Source of the DNA: Pedobacter helvus
GTDB taxonomy: Bacteria; Bacteroidota; Bacteroidia; Sphingobacteriales; Sphingobacteriaceae
DNA: 64,000 nucleotides
NCBI RefSeq assembly: GCF_005925325.1
Contig: NZ_SRMP01000006.1
Span: forward strand, 186,001 to 250,000
Reading direction: 5' to 3'
Shown here: one piece after another, positions 55,190-64,000 of the stretch
Numbering within the stretch: the first letter of the stretch is position 1
How the letters are laid out: every line of letters starts with the position of its first letter
Notes under the pieces: generated by a model
Database searches by the model: none
Told to the model about the DNA's origin: nothing
The model's input: only the letters and a program-made list of their open reading frames with translations
Position numbers and translations under genes: made by a program

Positions 55190-55630
55190 ATGGCAAAAGA
55201 AGTCAGTGCGATGATCAAATTACAGATCAAAGGCGGAGCTGCAAACCCATCGCCACCAGTAGGACCTGCATTAGGTGCTAAAGGTGTAAACATCATGGAG
55301 TTTTGTAAACAATTCAATGCTCGTACCCAAGATAAGCCAGGTAAAGTTTTACCAGTTGTAATTACTGTATATGCTGACAAGTCTTTCGATTTCATCATCA
55401 AAACCCCTCCGGTTGCTATCCAATTATTGGATGCTACTAAATTACAGAGTGGTTCTGCTGAGCCTAACCGTAAAAAAGTTGGATCGGTGACTTGGGATCA
55501 AGTTAAGGCAATTGCTGAAGATAAAATGCCTGATTTAAATGCATTTACTATCGAGTCAGCAATGAGTATGGTTGCTGGTACAGCACGTAGTATGGGTATC
55601 ACTGTTTCAGGTGATGCGCCTTTTAACTAA
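55190..55630 (+). CDS. rplK: 50S ribosomal protein L11
   Basis: The 146-residue protein has the two L11 domains: [21 protein letters not shown] at the front (binding site region for the GTPase centre) and a C-terminal rRNA-binding part with TARSMGI. Full length. First gene of rplK-rplA-rplJ-rplL-rpoB-rpoC. Confidence 0.98.
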   Translation: MAKEVSAMIKLQIKGGAANPSPPVGPALGAKGVNIMEFCKQFNARTQDKPGKVLPVVITVYADKSFDFIIKTPPVAIQLLDATKLQSGSAEPNRKKVGSVTWDQVKAIAEDKMPDLNAFTIESAMSMVAGTARSMGITVSGDAPFN

Positions 55631-55656
55631 TTATTTAACATTAACAGTTTACACTA

Positions 55657-56355
55657 GTGGCTAAGTTAACAAAAAATCAAAAAATAGCACACGCTAAACT
55701 AGAAGCCGGTAAATCGTATTCTTTGAAAGAAGCATCAGCTTTGGTAAAAGAAATTACGTTAACTAAATTCGATGCATCAGTTGATATTGATGTGAGTTTA
55801 GGGGTAGACCCACGTAAAGCCAATCAAATGGTTCGTGGTATCGCTACCTTACCTCATGGTACCGGTAAAACTGTTCGCGTTTTAGTACTTTGTACTCCTG
55901 ATAAGGAAGAAGAGGCTAAAGCTGCAGGAGCAGATTTTGTAGGTTTAGACGAATATGTAGCTAAAATTGAAGGTGGTTGGACAGATGTAGACATTATTAT
56001 CACTACTCCTTCGTGTATGGCAAAAGTAGGTAAATTGGGCCGTGTTTTAGGTCCACGTAACCTTATGCCAAACCCGAAATCAGGAACAGTAACTAACGAA
56101 GTTGGTAAAGCTGTAACTGACGTAAAAGGCGGTAAGATTGATTTTAAAGTTGACAAAACTGGTATCATTCACGCTTCAATCGGAAAAGTATCATTCCCAG
56201 CAGAGAAAATTTATGAAAACGCTTTAGAGGTTCTACAAGTAATTTCAAGATTGAAACCTTCTGCTGCAAAAGGAACTTATTTTAAGAGCATTCATGTGTC
56301 TTCAACAATGAGTCCTGGAATTGCAATTGAAACTAAATCAGTAGCGGGGATCTAA
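55657..56355 (+). CDS. rplA: 50S ribosomal protein L1
   Basis: Starts at GTG 55657 ([15 protein letters not shown]). The 232-residue protein has the L1 pattern with [19 protein letters not shown] and the [18 protein letters not shown] block. In other bacteria L1 represses its own operon through the rplK leader; here that leader includes the 55069-55107 hairpin region. The stop is two bases from the rplJ start. Confidence 0.97.
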   Translation: MAKLTKNQKIAHAKLEAGKSYSLKEASALVKEITLTKFDASVDIDVSLGVDPRKANQMVRGIATLPHGTGKTVRVLVLCTPDKEEEAKAAGADFVGLDEYVAKIEGGWTDVDIIITTPSCMAKVGKLGRVLGPRNLMPNPKSGTVTNEVGKAVTDVKGGKIDFKVDKTGIIHASIGKVSFPAEKIYENALEVLQVISRLKPSAAKGTYFKSIHVSSTMSPGIAIETKSVAGI

Positions 56356-56357
56356 TT

Positions 56358-56882
56358 ATGAACAGAGAAGAAAAACAAGAAGTAGTTTTAGCTCTACAAG
56401 AGAAAATGCAGGAGTTCGGTAATTTCTATATTACTGATACCTCAGGCTTATCTGTTGAAAAAGTAAATAACATCCGTCGCAAATGTTTCGAGAGCGGTAT
56501 CGAAATGCAAGTTGCTAAAAACACTTTGATCAAAAAAGCGATCGAAGGTTTAGAAGGCGATGCATCTGAGATATTCCCAGCATTAAAAGGTCAATCTGCC
56601 TTATTATTTTCTAAAGTAGGAAATGGTCCAGCTAAGCTGATCAAATCTCTAAGAAAAGGTAAAGGTGAAGATAAACCTCAATTGAAAGGCGCTTATGTTG
56701 ATACAGCAATTTTCGTTGGCGATAACCAATTAGACGCATTAGTAAGTCTTAAATCAAGAGAAGAACTTATTGGCGAAATCATTGGATTATTACAATCACC
56801 AGCTAAAAACGTTGTGTCTGCGTTACAATCAGGCGGAGGCAAGATCGCAGGTATTGTTAAAACACTACAAGAAAGAGGTTAA
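56358..56882 (+). CDS. rplJ: 50S ribosomal protein L10
   Basis: The 174-residue protein has the L10 N-terminal domain (FYITDTSGLSVEKVNNIRRKC, KNTLIKKAI) and C-terminal helix VVSALQSGGGKIAGIVKTL that carries L7/L12 dimers. Only two bases separate it from rplA, so the leader used for L10 autoregulation in E. coli has no room here; control must act elsewhere. Confidence 0.97.
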   Translation: MNREEKQEVVLALQEKMQEFGNFYITDTSGLSVEKVNNIRRKCFESGIEMQVAKNTLIKKAIEGLEGDASEIFPALKGQSALLFSKVGNGPAKLIKSLRKGKGEDKPQLKGAYVDTAIFVGDNQLDALVSLKSREELIGEIIGLLQSPAKNVVSALQSGGGKIAGIVKTLQERG

Positions 56883-56946
56883 CGAACACCTTAAGTTCGT
56901 AAGTTAAACAAACAACAATTACGTAAAATTTTAAAATCTTAATAAA

Positions 56947-57324
56947 ATGGCAGATTTAAAAGCGTTTGCTGAGCAATTAGTAAACTTAACAGTTAAAGAA
57001 GTTAATGAATTAGCTCAAATCTTAAAAGACGAGTATGGTATCGAGCCTGCTGCTGCTGCAGTAGCTGTAGCTGCTCCTGCTGCTGGTGGCGAAGCTGCTG
57101 CAGCTGAAGAGAAAACATCTTTTGATGTGATCTTGAAAGATGCTGGTGGTCAAAAACTAGCTGTAGTTAAATTAGTAAAAGATTTAACTGGTCTAGGTTT
57201 GAAAGAAGCTAAAGACTTAGTTGACGGTGCACCTAAAGAATTAAAAGCTGGTGTTGCTAAAGACGAAGCAGAAGCTCTTAAAAAACAATTAGAAGAAGCT
57301 GGAGCTGTAGTTGAGATTAAGTAA
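56947..57324 (+). CDS. rplL: 50S ribosomal protein L7/L12
   Basis: The 125-residue acidic protein has an N-terminal dimerisation helix, an Ala-rich hinge ([14 protein letters not shown], about 36-55), and the conserved C-terminal domain with [24 protein letters not shown]. Recruits translation factors to the ribosome. A GC-rich hairpin follows and precedes rpoB. Confidence 0.98.
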   Translation: MADLKAFAEQLVNLTVKEVNELAQILKDEYGIEPAAAAVAVAAPAAGGEAAAAEEKTSFDVILKDAGGQKLAVVKLVKDLTGLGLKEAKDLVDGAPKELKAGVAKDEAEALKKQLEEAGAVVEIK

Positions 57325-57352
57325 TCACTTAATATAACGAAACTCAAAGAAA

Positions 57353-57378
57353 AGACTCCGACTGCAAAGTCGGAGTCT
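57353..57378 (+). other. Hairpin in the rplL-rpoB gap
   Basis: A perfect 11-bp stem (AGACTCCGACT with AGTCGGAGTCT) closed by a GCAA tetraloop. It is not followed by a T run, so it looks like an attenuator, RNase processing site or mRNA-stability element rather than a full terminator, as in the E. coli rplL-rpoB gap. Confidence 0.75.
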
Positions 57379-57475
57379 ATTCCCGTTTATAAACATTTCA
57401 TTTTGTTTGGTGGATGAAATGTTTCCCTTGAAACCAAAAAATAGTTTATTCTTAAACTAAATTAAATTTAGTCCC

Positions 57476-60400
57476 TTGGCAAATAAAGTCGACCAAAGAG
57501 TAAATTTTGCACGTAGTAAGCACATTATCGATTATCCAGATTTTCTGGATGTGCAGTTGCAATCATTTAGAGAATTTTTCCAGATCGAAACTACTTCAGA
57601 CAACCGTCATACAGAAGGTTTGTTTAAGGTATTCGCTGAAAATTTCCCAATCACTGATTCTAGAAACATCTTTGTTTTAGAATTTTTAGATTATTTTATT
57701 GATCCACCTCGTTACGACATTCCTGAATGTATTGACCGTGGACTAACTTACAGCGTTCCGTTGAAAGCTAAATTGAAGCTTTCTTGTAACGATGCTGAGC
57801 ACGAAGATTTTGAAACCATTATTCAAGATGTATACTTAGGAACCATTCCTTATATGACTCCTAAAGGTACATTCGTAATTAACGGTGCAGAGCGTGTAAT
57901 TGTATCTCAATTACATAGATCTCCAGGTGTGTTCTTCGGCCAAAGCCGTCACACTAATGGAACTAAATTATATTCTGCACGTGTAATTCCGTTTAAAGGT
58001 TCTTGGATCGAATTTGCTACAGACGTTAATAACGTAATGTATGCTTATATCGATCGTAAGAAAAAATTTCCTGTAACTACGTTATTGCGTGCTATTGGTT
58101 ACGATTCTGATAAAGATATCTTAGAACTTTTTGATTTAGCTGATGAAGTAAAAGTTAGCAAATCTGGTTTGAAGAAATATATCGGACGTAAGCTAGCTGC
58201 AAGAGTTCTTAGAAAATGGGTAGAAGATTTTGTGGATGAGGATACCGGTGAGGTAGTTTCTATTGACCGTAACGAAGTTATCTTAGACAGGGATACTGTT
58301 TTAGAAGACGACCATATTGATCTAATCATCGATGCAGGTGTTAAAACTATTATCTTATCTAAAGATGATGGTGCATCTCAAGCTGATTATACCATTATAT
58401 ATAATACTTTACAAAAAGATACTTCTAACTCTGAGAAAGAGGCTGTGGAGAACATCTATCGTGCTTTGCGTAACGCAGAACCACCTGATGAGGAAACTGC
58501 AAGAGGTATCATTGATCGTTTATTCTTCTCGGATAAACGTTACGACTTAGGTGATGTAGGTAGATACCGTATCAACCGTAAGTTGAAAATGGATACTCCT
58601 GATGAGGTTAAAGTTTTAACGAAAGCGGATATTATTGCGATCGTAAAATACTTAATCAAGTTAATTAACTCTAAAGAAGAGGTGGATGATATCGATCACT
58701 TATCAAACCGTCGTGTGCGTACGGTAGGTGAGCAGTTGTACGCACAATTCGGTGTAGGTTTGGCTCGTATGGCTAGAACTATCCGTGAGCGTATGAACAT
58801 CCGTGATAATGAGGTGTTTACACCAACAGATTTGATCAATGCTCGTACATTGTCATCTGTAATCAACTCTTTCTTTGGAACCAACCAACTATCACAGTTC
58901 ATGGACCAAACCAATCCTTTGGCAGAGATTACGCACAAGCGTCGTCTTTCAGCTTTAGGTCCAGGTGGTTTATCTCGTGAGCGTGCAGGTTTCGAGGTTC
59001 GTGACGTTCACTATACGCACTACGGTCGTTTGTGTACTATCGAAACTCCAGAGGGTCCAAACATTGGTTTGATTTCATCTCTTTGCGTTCACGCTAAGAT
59101 TAACAGTTTAGGTTTTATCGAAACTCCTTACAAAAAGGTGGTAGATGGTAAAGTTGCTGTTAACGAAGAGGTAATCTACCTATCGGCAGAGGATGAGGAT
59201 GGTAAAACTATCGCTCAAGCTAATGCGCAGTACGATGATAAGGGTAACTTCTCTACACCACGTGTTAAAGCACGTTACGAGGGTGACTTCCCGATTATCG
59301 AGCCTGAGAAATTAGACTTGATGGATATTGCACCTAACCAGATTACTTCAATCGCTGCTTCGTTAATTCCGTTCTTAGAACATGATGATGCGAACAGGGC
59401 CTTGATGGGATCGAACATGCAACGTCAGGCCGTACCATTGTTACGTCCTGAGGCTCCAATTGTGGGTACAGGTTTAGAAGGTCGCGTTGCTCGTGACTCG
59501 AGAACTTTGATCAACGCAGAAGGAAACGGTGTTGTTGAGTATGTAGATGCAAATCAAATTGTGATCAAATATGAAAGAAACGACGATGATCGTTTAGTTT
59601 CTTTCGAAGGCGATAGCAAAACTTATAGATTAACCAAGTTCAAAAAGACCAACCAAAATACTTGTATTAACTTGAAACCTATTGTTAAGAAAGGTCAGAA
59701 AGTTACTAAAGGACAAGTGCTTTGCGAAGGTTATGCAACTGAAGATGGTGAATTGGCGTTAGGAAGAAACTTAAAAGTGGCTTTCATGCCTTGGCAAGGA
59801 TATAACTTTGAGGATGCGATCGTAATTAACGAGCGTATTGTTAGAGAAGATATCTTTACTTCATTACACATCGAAGAGTTTGAACTAGAAGTACGTGATA
59901 CTAAACGTGGTGAAGAGGAGTTAACTCCAGATATCCCTAACGTTTCTGAAGAGGCTACTAAAGACTTAGATGAAAATGGTATCATCCGTATCGGTGCAGA
60001 GGTGAAAGAAGGCGATATCCTAATTGGTAAAATTACACCAAAAGGAGAGTCTGATCCTTCACCAGAAGAGAAATTACTTCGTGCAATCTTTGGTGACAAA
60101 GCTGGCGATGTTAAAGATGCTTCATTGAAAACTCCACCATCAATTAAAGGTGTGGTTATCGATACTAAATTATTCTCTAGAGCTAAGAAAACTACAAAAG
60201 CTGAGGAAAAATCGGCAATTGAGAAGTTAGACAAGAAATATAATATTGCTACCGAGAACCTTAAAAATGAGTTAGTAGATAAATTGTTCCAAGTGGTAAA
60301 TGGTAAAACCTCTCAAGGTGTTTACAACGTTTACAAAGAACTTTTGATCGCTAAAGGCGCTAAGTTTACTCAAAAAATATTAGCTGATTTAGAATATGCT

Positions 60401-61279
60401 CACATCAATCCATACAAATGGACTACAGATGACGACAAAAATGAGCAAATTAAAATGTTGTTGCACAACTACGGTATCCGTGTAAACGAAGAACTAGGTG
60501 CTTACAAACGTGATAAATTTGCAATTAGCGTTGGAGATGAGCTTCCATCAGGAATTGTTCAGATGGCTAAAGTTTATGTGGCTAAAAAACGTAAGCTAAA
60601 AGTAGGTGATAAAATGGCGGGTCGTCACGGTAATAAGGGTATTGTTGCTCGTATCGTACGTGATGAGGACATGCCTTTCTTAGACGACGGAACTCCGGTT
60701 GATATTGTGTTGAACCCACTAGGTGTACCTTCACGTATGAACTTGGGTCAGATCTACGAGACCGTATTGGCTTGGGCTGGTAAAGAATTGGGCGTGAAAT
60801 TCGCTACTCCAATCTTTGACGGTGCTAAATCTGATGAGGTAGAAGAGTGGATTGCTAAAGCAGGTTTGCCAGCTTCTGGTAGAACTTACTTAAACAATGG
60901 TTTAACGGGCGATAAATTTGATCAGCCGACTACAGTAGGTATTATCTACATGCTGAAATTAGGTCACATGGTTGATGATAAGATGCACGCTCGTTCTATC
61001 GGACCATACTCATTAATTACACAACAACCATTGGGTGGTAAAGCTCAATTCGGTGGTCAGCGTTTTGGTGAGATGGAGGTTTGGGCATTAGAGGCATTCG
61101 GTGCTGCTAATATCCTTCAAGAGATCTTGACTGTGAAGTCTGATGATGTTATTGGAAGAGCTAAAACCTACGAAGCCATCGTTAAAGGCGAAAACCTACC
61201 TACTCCAGGCGTACCAGAATCGTTCAACGTATTGGTGCATGAGCTACGTGGTTTAGGTTTAGATATTACGTTAGATTAA
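57476..61279 (+). CDS. rpoB: RNA polymerase beta subunit
   Basis: Starts at TTG 57476 (the encoded sequence begins [14 protein letters not shown]). The 1267-residue length and all main blocks are normal for the phylum: [19 protein letters not shown] front, [16 protein letters not shown], the rifampicin region with [19 protein letters not shown] and [45 protein letters not shown], and C-terminal [19 protein letters not shown]. In the rifampicin-binding blocks the residues look wild type. Confidence 0.98.
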   Translation: MANKVDQRVNFARSKHIIDYPDFLDVQLQSFREFFQIETTSDNRHTEGLFKVFAENFPITDSRNIFVLEFLDYFIDPPRYDIPECIDRGLTYSVPLKAKLKLSCNDAEHEDFETIIQDVYLGTIPYMTPKGTFVINGAERVIVSQLHRSPGVFFGQSRHTNGTKLYSARVIPFKGSWIEFATDVNNVMYAYIDRKKKFPVTTLLRAIGYDSDKDILELFDLADEVKVSKSGLKKYIGRKLAARVLRKWVEDFVDEDTGEVVSIDRNEVILDRDTVLEDDHIDLIIDAGVKTIILSKDDGASQADYTIIYNTLQKDTSNSEKEAVENIYRALRNAEPPDEETARGIIDRLFFSDKRYDLGDVGRYRINRKLKMDTPDEVKVLTKADIIAIVKYLIKLINSKEEVDDIDHLSNRRVRTVGEQLYAQFGVGLARMARTIRERMNIRDNEVFTPTDLINARTLSSVINSFFGTNQLSQFMDQTNPLAEITHKRRLSALGPGGLSRERAGFEVRDVHYTHYGRLCTIETPEGPNIGLISSLCVHAKINSLGFIETPYKKVVDGKVAVNEEVIYLSAEDEDGKTIAQANAQYDDKGNFSTPRVKARYEGDFPIIEPEKLDLMDIAPNQITSIAASLIPFLEHDDANRALMGSNMQRQAVPLLRPEAPIVGTGLEGRVARDSRTLINAEGNGVVEYVDANQIVIKYERNDDDRLVSFEGDSKTYRLTKFKKTNQNTCINLKPIVKKGQKVTKGQVLCEGYATEDGELALGRNLKVAFMPWQGYNFEDAIVINERIVREDIFTSLHIEEFELEVRDTKRGEEELTPDIPNVSEEATKDLDENGIIRIGAEVKEGDILIGKITPKGESDPSPEEKLLRAIFGDKAGDVKDASLKTPPSIKGVVIDTKLFSRAKKTTKAEEKSAIEKLDKKYNIATENLKNELVDKLFQVVNGKTSQGVYNVYKELLIAKGAKFTQKILADLEYAHINPYKWTTDDDKNEQIKMLLHNYGIRVNEELGAYKRDKFAISVGDELPSGIVQMAKVYVAKKRKLKVGDKMAGRHGNKGIVARIVRDEDMPFLDDGTPVDIVLNPLGVPSRMNLGQIYETVLAWAGKELGVKFATPIFDGAKSDEVEEWIAKAGLPASGRTYLNNGLTGDKFDQPTTVGIIYMLKLGHMVDDKMHARSIGPYSLITQQPLGGKAQFGGQRFGEMEVWALEAFGAANILQEILTVKSDDVIGRAKTYEAIVKGENLPTPGVPESFNVLVHELRGLGLDITLD

Positions 61280-61282
61280 CTA

Positions 61283-61370
61283 AGGTAGAAGGTATAAAGG
61301 TAGAAGGTTAAGGGTTTAGACACCCAAACCTTCTACCTTTCCACCCTCAGCCTTTAACCTTATAAAAAGA
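61283..61370. repeat. Quasi-palindromic spacer between rpoB and rpoC
   Basis: AAGGTAGAAGGTATAAAGG and AAGGTAGAAGGTTAAGGG on the left are answered by AAACCTTCTACCTTTCC and CCTTTAACCTT on the right. About 15 bases pair perfectly around the centre. It is transcribed as part of the operon. Confidence 0.65.
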
Positions 61371-61372
61371 GT

Positions 61373-64000
61373 ATGTCTTACAAAAAGGATAATAAATTAA
61401 AAAGCAACTTCACCTCGATAACGATTAGCTTATCGTCTCCAGAAACCATTTTGGAGCGTTCTAGTGGTGAGGTGTTAAAACCAGAGACGATCAACTATCG
61501 TACTTACAAACCAGAACGTGATGGTTTGTTTTGCGAGCGTATTTTCGGTCCGGTGAAAGATTACGAATGTCATTGCGGTAAATATAAACGTATCCGTTAT
61601 AAAGGTATCGTTTGTGACCGTTGTGGTGTTGAAGTAACAGAAAAGAAAGTACGTAGAGAGCGTATGGGACACATCAACTTGGTGGTTCCTGTGGCGCACA
61701 TCTGGTATTTCCGTTCTTTACCTAACAAAATCGGTTATCTTTTAGGTTTGCCAACCAAAAAATTAGATTTGATCATTTACTACGAGCGTTATGTAGTAAT
61801 CCAAGCTGGTTTAATGGGTGAGCAAGGTATCCAGTTCATGGATTTCTTAACCGAAGAAGAGTATCTTGATATCTTAGATAAATTACCTAAAGAAAATCAA
61901 TATCTGGACGATAAAGATCCTAATAAATTTGTTGCCAAAATGGGAGCAGAGGCGTTAGAAGATTTATTGAAACGTATCGATTTAGATACTTTATCTTATA
62001 ACCTACGTCACCAAGCAGCTAACGAAACTTCTCAGCAACGTAAAAACGAAGCTTTGAAACGTTTACAAGTTGTAGAGGCTTTCCGTGGTTCAAGAGCAAA
62101 TATCGAGAATAACCCAGAGTGGATGATCATTAAGATTGTTCCAGTTATTCCACCAGAGTTACGTCCATTAGTTCCATTGGAAGGTGGTCGTTTCGCTACT
62201 TCAGATTTGAACGATTTATATCGTCGTGTAATTATCCGTAACAACCGTTTAAAACGTTTGATCGAAATTAAAGCACCAGAAGTTATTTTACGTAACGAGA
62301 AACGTATGTTACAGGAAGCTGTAGATTCGTTATTCGATAACTCACGTAAAGTAAATGCTGTTAAAACTGAAGGTAACCGTGCCTTAAAATCTCTTTCAGA
62401 TATCTTGAAAGGTAAACAAGGTCGTTTCCGTCAAAACTTATTAGGTAAACGTGTGGATTATTCTGCTCGTTCGGTAATTGTTGTAGGTCCTAACCTTAAA
62501 TTACACGAATGTGGTTTGCCAAAAGATATGGCTGCTGAGCTTTACAAACCGTTCATTATTCGTAAGATGATTGAGCGTGGCGTTGTAAAAACAGTAAAAT
62601 CAGCTAAGAAAATTGTTGACAGAAAAGATCCACTAGTTTGGGATATCCTTGAAAACGTATTAAAAGGACACCCAGTGTTGTTAAACCGTGCACCTACGCT
62701 ACACAGATTAGGTATCCAGTCTTTCCAACCAAAATTAGTAGAAGGTAAAGCTATCCAGTTACACCCATTAGTGTGTACCGCATTCAACGCCGATTTTGAC
62801 GGTGACCAGATGGCAGTTCACTTACCGTTAGGTAATGCTGCAATTTTGGAAGCCCAAGTATTGATGTTGGCTGCTCACAATATCCTTAACCCTGCTAACG
62901 GTACACCTATTACAGTACCTTCTCAGGATATGGTTTTGGGTCTTTATTATATTACTAAAGGCCGTAGAACTGATGATAAGAGAGTAGTAAGAGGTCAGGA
63001 TATGAGTTTTTACTCTGCAGAAGAGGTAATTATTGCCTACAATGAGAAAAGAGTAGACTTACACGCTTGGATTAAAGTAAAAGCTAACGTTAGAGAAGCA
63101 GACGGTACCATTGTAAACAAGCTAATTGAAACTACAGTTGGTCGTGTGTTATTTAACCAAATGGTACCAGAAGAGGTTGGTTACATCAACGAACTATTAA
63201 CCAAAAAATCTTTAAGAGATATCATTGGTGAAGTAGTGAAAATGACTGGTATGGCTCGTTCTGCAAGATTCTTAGATGACATCAAAGAACTTGGATTTAA
63301 AATGGCTTTCCAAGGAGGTTTATCGTTCAACTTACAAGACGTAAACATTCCTGTAGAGAAACACACTTTATTAGAGCAAGCTGCTAACGAAGTTGAAGAA
63401 GTAAGAAACAACTATAACATGGGTTTCATTACCAACAACGAGCGTTACAACCAAATTATCGATATCTGGACTCGTATCAACAACCGTTTAACTACGTTTG
63501 TGATGAACCAATTATCATCAGATAACCAAGGTTTCAACTCTGTTTACATGATGCTTGACTCTGGAGCCCGTGGTTCTAAAGAGCAAATTCGTCAGTTAGC
63601 AGGTATGAGGGGCTTGATGGCTAAACCTCAAAAATCAGGTTCAGGTGGTGAGATTATCGAAAACCCAATCTTGTCTAACTTTAAAGAAGGATTATCTGTA
63701 TTAGAGTATTTTATCTCTACCCACGGTGCCCGTAAAGGTTTGGCGGATACGGCGTTAAAAACTGCGGATGCGGGTTACTTAACTCGTCGTTTGCATGACG
63801 TTGCGCAAGATATGATTGTTAATGCAGTAGACTGTGGTACTTTAAGAGGTATGTACACTACAGCATTGAAAGATAACGAAGATATTGTAGAGCCTTTATA
63901 TGAGCGTATTTTGGGACGTACATCACTACATGATGTATTCAATCCGTTAAATGGTGAGTTATTGGTATCTGCAGGTCAAGATATCGACGAAGATATTGCT
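61373..64000 (+). CDS. rpoC: RNA polymerase beta-prime subunit (3' truncated)
   Basis: The frame opens at ATG 61373 ([16 protein letters not shown]) and stays open for 876 codons to the end of the window, so the C-terminus is missing. It carries the zinc-ribbon cysteines starting at Cys66 and Cys68 (CHCGKY...CDRCGVE), the [20 protein letters not shown] block, [17 protein letters not shown] and the catalytic NADFDGDQ at residues 472-479 with the three Mg-binding aspartates. Downstream are the bridge-helix region blocks ([19 protein letters not shown]). Confidence 0.98.
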   Translation, partial: MSYKKDNKLKSNFTSITISLSSPETILERSSGEVLKPETINYRTYKPERDGLFCERIFGPVKDYECHCGKYKRIRYKGIVCDRCGVEVTEKKVRRERMGHINLVVPVAHIWYFRSLPNKIGYLLGLPTKKLDLIIYYERYVVIQAGLMGEQGIQFMDFLTEEEYLDILDKLPKENQYLDDKDPNKFVAKMGAEALEDLLKRIDLDTLSYNLRHQAANETSQQRKNEALKRLQVVEAFRGSRANIENNPEWMIIKIVPVIPPELRPLVPLEGGRFATSDLNDLYRRVIIRNNRLKRLIEIKAPEVILRNEKRMLQEAVDSLFDNSRKVNAVKTEGNRALKSLSDILKGKQGRFRQNLLGKRVDYSARSVIVVGPNLKLHECGLPKDMAAELYKPFIIRKMIERGVVKTVKSAKKIVDRKDPLVWDILENVLKGHPVLLNRAPTLHRLGIQSFQPKLVEGKAIQLHPLVCTAFNADFDGDQMAVHLPLGNAAILEAQVLMLAAHNILNPANGTPITVPSQDMVLGLYYITKGRRTDDKRVVRGQDMSFYSAEEVIIAYNEKRVDLHAWIKVKANVREADGTIVNKLIETTVGRVLFNQMVPEEVGYINELLTKKSLRDIIGEVVKMTGMARSARFLDDIKELGFKMAFQGGLSFNLQDVNIPVEKHTLLEQAANEVEEVRNNYNMGFITNNERYNQIIDIWTRINNRLTTFVMNQLSSDNQGFNSVYMMLDSGARGSKEQIRQLAGMRGLMAKPQKSGSGGEIIENPILSNFKEGLSVLEYFISTHGARKGLADTALKTADAGYLTRRLHDVAQDMIVNAVDCGTLRGMYTTALKDNEDIVEPLYERILGRTSLHDVFNPLNGELLVSAGQDIDEDIA

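Noticed and set aside
56340..56400. L10 autoregulatory leader before rplJ
   Set aside because: Only two bases separate rplA and rplJ, so there is no leader of the E. coli type at this position.

Overview
The window is AT-rich chromosomal DNA from a member of Bacteroidota, most likely Sphingobacteriaceae (Pedobacter-like). This rests on four things seen in the sequence: SusC/SusD pairs with ECF sigma and FecR, the monomeric NADP isocitrate dehydrogenase, promoters of the Bacteroidota form TTTG-N19-TAnnTTTG (perfect in front of rpsT and the tRNA cluster), and A-rich translation starts without Shine-Dalgarno (SD) sequences. No phage, transposase or CRISPR array was seen.

Layout. 1-4400: tail of an S41 peptidase, then small plus-strand accessory genes (SUKH protein, three orphans, SRPBCC, DUF2625). 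4.5-11.8 kb: esterase, map, an overlooked 44-residue membrane ORF, FUSC transporter, icd, SRPBCC, VOC, thymidine kinase. 11.9-18.8 kb: a large acidic protein and the cell-shape operon mreB-mreC-mreD-PBP2-rodA (minus strand). 19.2-23.9 kb: purH, purN, rpsT, TlpA-like protein, radC. 24-32 kb: ECF sigma, FecR, SusC, SusD and a secreted EEP-family hydrolase. 32.5-37.4 kb: pheT, coiled-coil protein, zapA, structured RNA/terminator, rny. 37.6-46.8 kb: Mpo1-like protein, a TonB receptor and beta-helix lipoprotein behind an 11-bp phased TTAAC array, a transglutaminase-like protein, a candidate small RNA, a fused lipid acyltransferase and an HhH protein. 46.9-52 kb: apt, acyl-CoA dehydrogenase, a lipoprotein, rpsU, xer recombinase, hpf. 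52.1-64 kb: the conserved Thr-Tyr-Gly-Thr tRNA block, tuf, tRNA-Trp, secE, nusG, rplKAJL, rpoB and a truncated rpoC.

The most interesting signals are regulatory. (1) rpsU and hpf carry strong SD sequences while the other starts examined do not, suggesting control by ribosomes whose anti-SD is exposed. (2) Two promoters share an 11-bp phased TTAAC array ending 4 bp before the -7 box, like the Pho boxes of other phyla; one drives a TonB receptor and the other a probable unannotated ~80-nt RNA. (3) Many operon spacers are built of short words repeated in one arm and answered by their complements in the other; the words differ between loci but the architecture is the same. (4) Several small inverted-repeat element families recur in the intergenic gaps.
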